The notes beneath the pieces are model-generated. The model worked only from the letters and a program-made list of their open reading frames with translations. It searched no databases and had not been told where the DNA came from. Positions 6,906 through 11,986 of a DNA stretch of 11,986 nt are shown here, piece after piece. The stretch is from Desulfobulbus sp. (GTDB taxonomy: Bacteria > Desulfobacterota > Desulfobulbia > Desulfobulbales > Desulfobulbaceae), in contig JAGODN010000033.1 of NCBI GenBank assembly GCA_017998195.1, positions 1-11,986 on the forward strand, in the 5' to 3' direction. Position 1 is the stretch's first letter; every line of letters starts with the position of its first letter. A program made the translations under genes and the position numbers.

Positions 6906-6928
6906 AAAGGCCATCCGGCGGGTAGAAT
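6901..6928 (+). promoter_or_regulatory. Alternative sigma-70 promoter candidate for umpA
   Basis: TTGCAA (6901-6906, 4 of 6) and TAGAAT (6923-6928, 5 of 6) are 16 bases apart. It overlaps the -12 element of the sigma-54 candidate, so the two would compete. Start would fall near 6935. Confidence 0.45.
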
Positions 6929-7000
6929 GGATATCATTTCGCGCATCCGGATCCACGGCCAGGTCGCCGCCGATTCGTTGCCGCCACCCCTGTCGCAGCG

Positions 7001-7756
7001 ATGAAACCAGTCGACCTTCTCGTGGCCCACGCCGTCTACACGGTCGGCAGGATCCGTTCCGCCTGCATGGACCTGGCGCCCATCGTCCTGGTCATCGCCT
7101 TCTTCCAACTGTTCGTCATCCGCAAACCCCTGCCCGACCTGGGCGAGATCCTCCTGGGCGCCGTGCTCGTGGTGCTGGGCCTGAGCATGTTCATCGAGGG
7201 GCTGGAGCGGGCCCTGTTTCCGCTGGGCGAGGGCATGGCGCACGCGCTCAGCCGCAAGGGCAGCCTGTTGTGGCTCCTGGTGTTCAGTTTCGCCCTCGGC
7301 TTTTCCACCACCGTGGCCGAACCGGCGCTCATCGCCGTGTCCGGCGAGGCGGCCGACATCGCCGCCGACGGCGGCCTGATCGACCCGGACGCCCGCTCGC
7401 GAGGCGCCTACAGCCTGGGGCTGCGGCTGACCGTGGCCTGCTCGGTGGGCTGCTCCATCCTCCTCGGGGTGCTGCGCATCCTCCGGAACTGGCCGCTGCA
7501 CGTGCTCATCATCGCCGGCTACGCGCTGGTCATGCTCATGACCGTGTTCGCCCCGCCGGAGATCATCGGCATCGCCTACGACTCCGGCGGCGTCACCACC
7601 TCGACCATCACCGTGCCGCTGGTCACCGCGCTGGGCGTGGGCCTGGCCACGGTCATCCGCGGCCGCAACCCGCTCACCGACGGCTTTGGCATGATCGCCT
7701 TTGCCTCGCTGTTGCCCATGCTCTTTGTCATGGGCTACGGCATCATCCTCTTCTGA
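7001..7756 (+). CDS. umpA: DUF1538 membrane protein, UmpA-type antiporter subunit
   Basis: A 251-residue inner-membrane protein of the DUF1538 family (PF07556). Hydrophobic segments are visible at about 24-41, 47-67, 88-112, 140-160, 165-183, 200-217 and 228-250. Conserved family stretches are GLERALFPLGEGM (67-79), FSTTVAEPALIAV (101-113) and IAYDSGGVTTSTITVP (191-206); Glu107 and Asp194 sit inside the membrane part and are good candidates for ion binding. From memory, a DUF1538 pair from Halomonas was reported as a two-component Na+(Li+,K+)/H+ antiporter, UmpAB, so both subunits would be needed. It is 14 bases upstream of the second subunit. No Shine-Dalgarno is seen before the ATG at 7001. 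The alternatives are GTG 7022 and ATG 7067, neither better supported, and 7001 keeps an N-terminal helix like that of the partner. The ion and direction here are not proven. Confidence 0.88.
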   Translation: MKPVDLLVAHAVYTVGRIRSACMDLAPIVLVIAFFQLFVIRKPLPDLGEILLGAVLVVLGLSMFIEGLERALFPLGEGMAHALSRKGSLLWLLVFSFALGFSTTVAEPALIAVSGEAADIAADGGLIDPDARSRGAYSLGLRLTVACSVGCSILLGVLRILRNWPLHVLIIAGYALVMLMTVFAPPEIIGIAYDSGGVTTSTITVPLVTALGVGLATVIRGRNPLTDGFGMIAFASLLPMLFVMGYGIILF

Positions 7757-7770
7757 CCAGGGCGGACGGC

Positions 7771-8562
7771 ATGGACTGGCTGCATGAACTGGCCCGGGAC
7801 TTTCTCCTCACCTGCCGGGACATCCTGCCCATCGTCCTGCTGTTCGGTTTTTTTCAGCTGGTCGTGCTCCGTCGGCGGGTGGCCAACCTGGGCACCATCC
7901 TGGCGGGCACGGGGTACGTGGTCATCGGATTGACCCTGTTCCTGCTCGGCCTGGAAAAGGCCCTGTTTCCGCTGGGCAAGGTGATGGCCGGCCAATTGGT
8001 CGAGCTGAGCCTGCCCCGGGGCAGCGCCTTCGACCCGTCGGCCTGGGCCCGGTTCGGCTGGATCTACCTGTTCGCCGCGCTCGTCGGCTTTGCCACCACC
8101 ATTGCCGAGCCCTCGCTCATCGCCATCGCCTTCAAGGCGCGCGAGGTCTCGGGCGGCAGCATCAACCCCTGGGGGTTGCGGGTGACCGTGGCGGTGGGCG
8201 TGGCCCTGGGGCTGGGGTTGGGCACCTTCCGCATCGTCACCGGCACGCCGCTCCACCTCTACATCCTGGCCGGCTACGTGGTGGTGCTGGTGCAGACCTG
8301 TTTCGCGCCCAAGTCGATCATGGCCATTGCCTACGATTCCGGCGGCGTGACCACCTCCACCGTCACCGTGCCCATTGTCGCCGCCCTCGGCCTGGGCTTG
8401 GCCGCGGCCGTGCCGGGCCGCAACCCGGCCATCGACGGCTTCGGCCTGATCGCCTTTGCCAGCCTCTTTCCGATCATCACCGTGCTCGGCTACGGCCAGT
8501 ACGCCCAATTCATGAACTACCGGGCGCGACGCCAACCCAGGGAGAAGCAGCATGAAATTTAA
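7771..8562 (+). CDS. umpB: DUF1538 membrane protein, UmpB-type antiporter subunit
   Basis: A 263-residue DUF1538 protein paralogous to its upstream neighbour. It shares DILPIVLLFGFFQL (17-30), GLEKALFPLGKVM (60-72), FATTIAEPSLIAI (107-119) and IAYDSGGVTTSTVTVP (186-201). Over the 57 C-terminal core residues from that last motif, 41 are identical to UmpA. About seven membrane segments are visible, with Glu112 and Asp189 at the conserved polar spots. It ends in a basic tail (RARRQPREKQHEI) that UmpA lacks and that faces the cytoplasm if topology is as in UmpA, a possible contact for the PII-like protein. The frame continues far upstream (to 6745), but that part is antiframe to umpA, so the ATG at 7771 after a weak AGGGCGG is chosen. 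Its stop overlaps the start of the PII-like gene. It probably forms a heteromeric cation/H+ antiporter with UmpA. Confidence 0.88.
   Translation: MDWLHELARDFLLTCRDILPIVLLFGFFQLVVLRRRVANLGTILAGTGYVVIGLTLFLLGLEKALFPLGKVMAGQLVELSLPRGSAFDPSAWARFGWIYLFAALVGFATTIAEPSLIAIAFKAREVSGGSINPWGLRVTVAVGVALGLGLGTFRIVTGTPLHLYILAGYVVVLVQTCFAPKSIMAIAYDSGGVTTSTVTVPIVAALGLGLAAAVPGRNPAIDGFGLIAFASLFPIITVLGYGQYAQFMNYRARRQPREKQHEI
8539..8562 (+). promoter_or_regulatory. Ribosome site and 11-base overlap joining umpB to the PII-like gene
   Basis: AGGGAG (8539-8544) precedes the ATG at 8552 by 7 bases, while umpB stops at 8562 in ATGAAATTTAA. Overlap with a strong ribosome site points to coupled translation and thus matched amounts of transporter subunit and regulator. 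Confidence 0.75.
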
Positions 8563-8899
8563 AGTGATTTTCGCCTCGGTGAAAACCGACATCACCGACA
8601 CCGTGGTCGACGCGGCCAAGACCGCCGGCGCCACCGGCGCGACCATCATCCCGGCCCGGGGCACGGGTATGAAGGAGGCCAAGACCTTCTTCGGCCTGAG
8701 CCTGGAGGCGCCCACGGACATCGTCATGCTCGTGCTCGAGGAGCACATCGTCCGCCAGGTGCTGGCCGCCATCTACGCCGCCGGCAAGTTCGACCAGCCG
8801 GGCACGGGCATCGCCTTCGTCCTGCCGGTGGAATCCGTGGTCGGGCTGGAGAGCCAGCTCGAACGGTTCAAGCAAGAGGTGCGCGAGCAGTATTTCTAG
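8552..8899 (+). CDS. Divergent PII-like (P-II family) regulatory protein
   Basis: A 115-residue soluble protein with the PII ferredoxin-like order: strand KFKVIFASVK (2-11), helix ITDTVVDAAKTAGATGATI (14-32), a short T-loop region with ARGTGMKEAKTFFG (35-48), strand TDIVMLVLE (55-63), helix HIVRQVLAAIYAA (65-77), and a B-loop-like GKFDQPGTGIAFVLPV (78-93). Canonical GlnB/GlnK have Tyr51 in YRGxEY for uridylylation. Here the T-loop is shorter and the nearest aromatics are Phe46-Phe47, so control by GlnD is unlikely. PII trimers bind adenine nucleotides and press the T-loop onto a partner, as GlnK does with AmtB. Coupled to umpB, it most plausibly gates the UmpAB antiporter; that is inference. 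It is probably not the cell's general nitrogen sensor, so I give no gln symbol. Confidence 0.85.
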   Translation: MKFKVIFASVKTDITDTVVDAAKTAGATGATIIPARGTGMKEAKTFFGLSLEAPTDIVMLVLEEHIVRQVLAAIYAAGKFDQPGTGIAFVLPVESVVGLESQLERFKQEVREQYF

Positions 8900-8926
8900 G
8901 GTATGGAGGACGGACGCCGGCCGGCA

Positions 8927-8955
8927 CGGGCCCTCCGCCCGGTTTCATTTTTTTT
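8927..8955 (+). terminator. Probable intrinsic terminator after the PII-like gene
   Basis: CGGGC (8927-8931) pairs with GCCCG (8937-8941) over loop CCTCC and is followed by GTTTCA and eight T (8948-8955). The stem is short and the main T-run begins 6 bases after it, so termination may be partial. It separates the umpAB-PII unit from the CBS and channel genes. Confidence 0.5.
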
Positions 8956-8956
8956 C

Positions 8957-8961
8957 AGGGA
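8957..8961 (+). promoter_or_regulatory. Ribosome site that fixes the CBS gene start
   Basis: AGGGA lies 7 bases before the ATG at 8969. The earlier in-frame ATG at 8903 has no ribosome site, would place the terminator-like hairpin inside the gene, and adds residues with no CBS similarity. Confidence 0.6.
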
Positions 8962-8968
8962 CAGAACC

Positions 8969-9379
8969 ATGACACGCGAAAAAGAACCTGTTGTCCGCGG
9001 GCGGGATGTGATGAGCACCCGCATCGTTTCCATCGACGGCATGGCCACCGCCCGCGAGGCCGCGGCCCGCATGCGGGAGGAGCGGGTGCACAGCCTGCTG
9101 GTCAACAAGCGCTCGCCCGCGGACGCCTGGGGCATCGTCTCGGTGCAGGACATCATCAACGGCGTGCTCATCCCGGGCAAGCGGGCCGAGGAGGTCAATG
9201 TCTACGAAATCATGACCAAGCCGGCCCTGACCGTGCCCGCGGACATGGACATCCGTTACATCGCCCGCCTGCTCCACCGGGTGGGCATGCGCCGGGCCCC
9301 GGTGGAGGAGAACGGCGAACTGGTGGGCATGGTCACGCTCAGTGCGCTGGTGCTCGACCACGACCTGTTCCTGCGATGA
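8969..9379 (+). CDS. Stand-alone two-CBS-domain protein
   Basis: A 136-residue soluble protein made only of a CBS pair (Bateman module). CBS1 spans about 10-70 (GRDVMSTRIVSIDGMATARE, then VHSLLVNK, GIVSVQDIINGVL). CBS2 spans about 78-134 (VYEIMTKPALTVPADMDI, then RRAPVEENGELVGMVTLSALV). The recurring G-[IM]-V-[ST]-x-x-[DA] at the end of each domain (GIVSVQD, GMVTLSA) is typical; the second lacks the usual Asp. Such modules bind AMP, ATP, S-adenosylmethionine or cyclic dinucleotides and regulate an attached or separate partner. No catalytic domain is fused here. Its place between the UmpAB-PII genes and the K+ channel suggests it senses energy state for one of these transporters, but the partner is inferred. 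It is 73 bases from the channel gene and may be co-transcribed with it. Confidence 0.9.
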   Translation: MTREKEPVVRGRDVMSTRIVSIDGMATAREAAARMREERVHSLLVNKRSPADAWGIVSVQDIINGVLIPGKRAEEVNVYEIMTKPALTVPADMDIRYIARLLHRVGMRRAPVEENGELVGMVTLSALVLDHDLFLR

Positions 9380-9439
9380 ACCGCCGCCTGCCTGCGCCGT
9401 CCCCGACCCGCCCGCGGGGAGCGTTTTTGCCTGCGACCC

Positions 9440-9443
9440 GGAG
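9440..9443 (+). promoter_or_regulatory. Ribosome site that fixes the K+ channel start
   Basis: GGAG lies 9 bases before the ATG at 9453. An earlier ATG in the frame (9342) lies inside the CBS gene and would add a Pro/Cys-rich segment with no channel similarity. Confidence 0.55.
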
Positions 9444-9452
9444 ACGGCGCCG

Positions 9453-11186
9453 ATGAAATTTCTGCCCTCGCAGTTGCTCTACCTGCTCCAGGACCGGCGG
9501 GCGCGCCGCAACATCCGCTCCCTGGCCGAGTTCACCCTGTTCCTGACGGTGCTGGTGGCGGTCTTCAGCTTTCTCTTCCACGTGATCATGGCCCACGAGG
9601 GCCGCGACTTCTCCGCGGTTACCGGCGTCTACTGGACGCTCACGGTGATGTCCACCCTGGGGTTCGGCGACATCACCTTCAACAGCGACCTGGGGCGGCT
9701 GTTCTCCATCATCGTGCTGGTCAGCGGCATCCTCTTCCTGCTGGTCATGCTGCCGTTCACCTTCATCCAGTTCTTCTACGCGCCCTGGCTCGAGGCCCAG
9801 AACAAGTCGCGGGTGCCGCGCACCCTGCCGTCCGAGGTCACCCGGCACGTGCTCATCACCTGCTGGGACCCGATCGCCATCGCCCTGGTGGGCCGGTTGC
9901 GCCAGTACGGTCACGACTACGTCATCCTGGTCCCGGAGGTGCAGCAGGCGCTCGACCTGGTGGACCAGGGCTTCCGGGTGCTGGTCGGCGAACTGGACGA
10001 CGCCACCACCTACCTGCGCGCCCAGGTCGACCGGGCGGCCCTGGTGGTGGCCCTGAACGACGACATGAAGAACACCAGCATCGTCTACACGGTGCGCGAG
10101 ATCGCCCCGAACGTGCCCATTGTCGCCAATGCCGACCTGGAGGACTCGGTGGACATCCTCCGCCTGGCCGGGTGCAGCCATGTGTTCCAGTTCATGAACA
10201 TGCTCGGCCACTCGCTCGCCCGGCGCACCCTGGGCGCGCACACCCGCTCCAACGTCATCGGCCGCTTCGAGGACCTGGTCATCGCCGAGGCCCCGGCCAT
10301 GCGCACGCCCTTGGTGGGCAAGTCGATCCGGAACCTCGGTCTGCGCCAGGCCACCGGCATCAACGTGGTCGGCCTGTGGAACCGGGGCGGGTTCAGCCTG
10401 CCCCACCCGGATACCGAGGTCGAGTCGAGCACCGTGCTCCTGCTCGCCGGCTCGGAGGCGCAGCTGGCCTCGTACAGCGACTGGGTGGGCGAGAGCGGGG
10501 ACCGCAGCACCGCGCCGGTGCTCATTCTCGGTGGCGGTCGGGTGGGCCAGGCCGCCGCCGCCACCCTGCGCGAGCAGGGCGTGCCCTACCGCATCGTCGA
10601 GAAGAACCCGCGCCTGCGGGGCGACGCGGAACACTGCATCCTCGGCAGCGCCGCCGACCACGCGACCCTGATCAAGGCCGGTATCGACGAGGCGCCGTCG
10701 GTGTTCATCACCACCCACAACGACGACGTCAACATCTACCTGACCATCTACTGCCGCCGCCTGCGGCCGGACATCCAGATCATCAGCCGGGCCACCCTGG
10801 ACCGCAACATCAACATCCTCCACGCCGCCGGCGCCGACCTGGTGATGTCGCACGCCTCCATGGCGGCCAACACCATCATCAACATCCTCACCCCGGACCG
10901 GGTGCTCATGCTCACCGAGGGGCTGAACATCTTCCGCTGCCCCATGCCTGCCGACCTGGTGGGCAAAAACCTCCTGGAGAGCGGCATCCGCGAGAACACC
11001 GGCTGCAGCGTCATCGCCCTGTTCCGCGAAGGCAGGCTGCAGATCAATCCCGAGCCCGCGGAAACCTTCGGCATCGACGACGAACTGGTGATGATCGGCA
11101 CGGTCGAATCGGAGAAGAACTTCACGACCCTGTACCCGGAAAAGGGCAAGAAGGGCGGAGGAACGGCCGCGCCGCCGGTCGTCTGA
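9453..11186 (+). CDS. Two-TM K+ channel with two tandem RCK modules
   Basis: A 577-residue protein. TM1 (about 26-46), a pore helix with selectivity filter TLGFGD (68-73, where TVGYGD is classic), and TM2 (about 82-108) make an ion-channel pore (PF07885) that conducts K+ as a tetramer. RCK1 follows (TrkA-N about 131-250, TrkA-C about 268-338), then RCK2 (TrkA-N about 355-480, TrkA-C about 496-555). RCK2 has an intact dinucleotide loop, LGGGRVGQ (359-366), with acidic Glu383 at the ribose position. In RCK1 the same place reads ITCWDPIA (135-142) and lacks GxGxxG. Two RCKs in one chain occur in BK/Slo channels and in GsuK of Geobacter, which was described as opened by ADP and NAD+ and inhibited by Ca2+. 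Similar ligand gating is likely here, but the ligands are not known. The C-terminus (564-577) is a basic, low-complexity tail. Confidence 0.92.
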   Translation: MKFLPSQLLYLLQDRRARRNIRSLAEFTLFLTVLVAVFSFLFHVIMAHEGRDFSAVTGVYWTLTVMSTLGFGDITFNSDLGRLFSIIVLVSGILFLLVMLPFTFIQFFYAPWLEAQNKSRVPRTLPSEVTRHVLITCWDPIAIALVGRLRQYGHDYVILVPEVQQALDLVDQGFRVLVGELDDATTYLRAQVDRAALVVALNDDMKNTSIVYTVREIAPNVPIVANADLEDSVDILRLAGCSHVFQFMNMLGHSLARRTLGAHTRSNVIGRFEDLVIAEAPAMRTPLVGKSIRNLGLRQATGINVVGLWNRGGFSLPHPDTEVESSTVLLLAGSEAQLASYSDWVGESGDRSTAPVLILGGGRVGQAAAATLREQGVPYRIVEKNPRLRGDAEHCILGSAADHATLIKAGIDEAPSVFITTHNDDVNIYLTIYCRRLRPDIQIISRATLDRNINILHAAGADLVMSHASMAANTIINILTPDRVLMLTEGLNIFRCPMPADLVGKNLLESGIRENTGCSVIALFREGRLQINPEPAETFGIDDELVMIGTVESEKNFTTLYPEKGKKGGGTAAPPVV

Positions 11187-11208
11187 CCGCAAACCGGGCG
11201 GCGGGCGG

Positions 11209-11986
11209 TCAGGCGGGGAAGACGCGGTACTTTTCCACGAACCCGGTGGGGCGATAGCTGAGCTTGGCCTGGCGCAGGCCCGGGTCGCCCAGGTCCTGTT
11301 CGCGGTTGATGGTCTGGTAGTCCTCGGGCAGGATGGCGGCGAACGACTGGTTGATGAACTGGTAGAGGCCCTTGTAGCCGGTGACCGCCTTTTCGAAATG
11401 AATGAGGAAGCTGGACGCGCCGGCCAGCTCCTCGCCCAGCACATAGGCCACCGGCCGGTCGGCCACGTAGTAGACCCCGCCGCAGAGCTGCAGCTCATCC
11501 ATCCGTTCGAGCCCCTCCCGGGCCGCCCGGTAGTCGCCGTCCCGGTCGACCCCGGCCCGCCACGCCTCCAGCACCTGCAGGGCGTCCCCCAGGTACTCCT
11601 CCCGCAGCGGCCGCGCCTCGTACTCGTGTTCGCGGAGAAAGGCCTTGATCAGGTTGCGCTTCTTGCTGTAGCTGCGGCCGTTCAGCTGGGCCAAATCCTC
11701 GCGGCGGTAGAGGTAGTCGAAGTTGTCCCGGTCCTCGCGGACATCAAAGCCGAGGCTGCGCAGCCGATCGGCCTGGGTGGCGGAGGCCGCCTTGAGCATT
11801 CCCCGGTCCTGGAACAGCCGGTCGAGCAGGGCGCGCCCGGGCAGGCCGAAGGGCAGCATGAAAAACGGTGTGTCGCCGTCCCGGCCGAGGATCACCGGGG
11901 TGCTGTCGTCGAGCCGGCAGAGGGGGTAGGGGTGGGCGTGGCGGAACAGGAAGAGGTTCGCGAAGGGGAAATCGGAGATGCCGTCG
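11209..11986 (-). CDS. DUF2156 / LPG-synthase-C-like GNAT-fold protein (5' end outside window)
   Basis: The visible 258 residues are the C-terminal part of a DUF2156 protein (phosphatidylglycerol lysyltransferase C-terminal domain family, PF09924). The frame stays open to the right edge, and ISDFPFANLFLFRHAHPYP encoded there is a family motif, so the gene starts outside the window and the GTG at 11895 is internal. Further marks are FFMLPFGLPG, RSYSKKRNLIKAFLREHEYE and the C-terminal GYKGLYQFINQ. Stand-alone members have no membrane flippase part, unlike MprF, and usually measure about 290-300 residues, so only a few dozen residues are missing. The GNAT fold suggests an acyl- or aminoacyl-tRNA-dependent transfer, but the substrate is unknown. 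It converges on the channel gene with only 22 bases between the stops and no evident terminator. Confidence 0.85.
   Translation of the reverse strand, partial: DGISDFPFANLFLFRHAHPYPLCRLDDSTPVILGRDGDTPFFMLPFGLPGRALLDRLFQDRGMLKAASATQADRLRSLGFDVREDRDNFDYLYRREDLAQLNGRSYSKKRNLIKAFLREHEYEARPLREEYLGDALQVLEAWRAGVDRDGDYRAAREGLERMDELQLCGGVYYVADRPVAYVLGEELAGASSFLIHFEKAVTGYKGLYQFINQSFAAILPEDYQTINREQDLGDPGLRQAKLSYRPTGFVEKYRVFPA

Larger units (their letters stand above)
6683..7000. other. Divergent intergenic region nhaP2 / umpA
   Basis: These 318 bases hold no credible gene: the frames crossing them have shadow-type composition. They contain a sigma-70-like promoter for nhaP2, overlapping sigma-54-like and sigma-70-like promoters for the umpA side, and an imperfect inverted repeat of about 15 paired bases per arm between them. 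This is the obvious control point of the ion-transport locus. Confidence 0.75.

Noticed and set aside
6683..7501. An N-terminal extension of nhaP2 to a start at 7501
   Set aside because: The added residues are antisense to umpA and lack similarity to CPA1 antiporters. The ATG at 6682 directly precedes the first membrane helix and gives the normal family length.
6745..7770. A long open frame upstream of umpB that would make a 605-residue protein
   Set aside because: Before residue 1 of UmpB at 7771 the translation is Pro/Arg/Gly/His-rich with no hydrophobic pattern, and it lies over umpA in another frame. It is a shadow of GC-rich coding sequence.
9401..9428. A terminator between the CBS gene and the channel gene (CCCCG/CGGGG stem, then five T)
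   Set aside because: The stem is 5 base pairs with a 9-base loop, and the T-run is short and offset by four bases. Too weak to call.
9339..11498. A 719-residue minus-strand open frame opposite the K+ channel
   Set aside because: Its composition is antisense-like and shows no domain pattern. It also overlaps the end of the DUF2156 gene in another frame.

Overview
The window is GC-rich (roughly two thirds G+C by eye) and densely packed with bacterial membrane-transport genes. Many genes have purine-rich Shine-Dalgarno sites, and two intrinsic terminators are visible. RbbA/YhhJ exporter genes, a Pit phosphate transporter with a DUF47 partner, a DUF2156 protein and a dual-RCK potassium channel together suggest a Gram-negative bacterium. 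I lean towards Desulfobacterota or a related delta-proteobacterial lineage, but this is a weak inference from gene content and no marker gene is present.

Layout. (1) 2-1841, + strand: the 3' end of rbbA and all of yhhJ, one nucleotide apart, followed by a clear intrinsic terminator at 1926-1960. (2) 2139-3860, + strand: a DUF47/PhoU-like accessory gene and a short PiT-type phosphate transporter. (3) 3949-6682, - strand: a CPA1 K+/H+ antiporter of the NhaP2 (CvrA) family, followed by a tandem universal stress protein of the UspE type; the two are probably one operon. (4) 6683-7000: a 318-base divergent intergenic region with promoter candidates for both directions, including a good -24/-12 (sigma-54) match towards the + strand and a large imperfect inverted repeat. 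(5) 7001-8899, + strand: two DUF1538 membrane proteins (UmpA/UmpB type) and a divergent PII-like protein whose start codon lies inside the second DUF1538 gene. (6) 8969-11186, + strand: a two-CBS-domain protein and a two-TM potassium channel with two RCK modules. (7) 11209-11986, - strand: a DUF2156 GNAT-fold protein that runs off the right edge.

The central 7 kb (3949-11186) reads as a cation and proton homeostasis locus. It has a K+/H+ antiporter with RCK_C-type cytoplasmic tail, a putative two-subunit Na+(K+)/H+ antiporter with its own PII-like regulator, a nucleotide-type CBS sensor and a ligand-gated K+ channel. From memory, a DUF1538 pair from a Halomonas species was reported as a two-component Na+(Li+,K+)/H+ antiporter called UmpAB. 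The linked PII-like protein and the sigma-54-like promoter are the least described part and the best candidate for a new regulatory system. No tRNA, rRNA, CRISPR array, insertion sequence or phage gene was seen.
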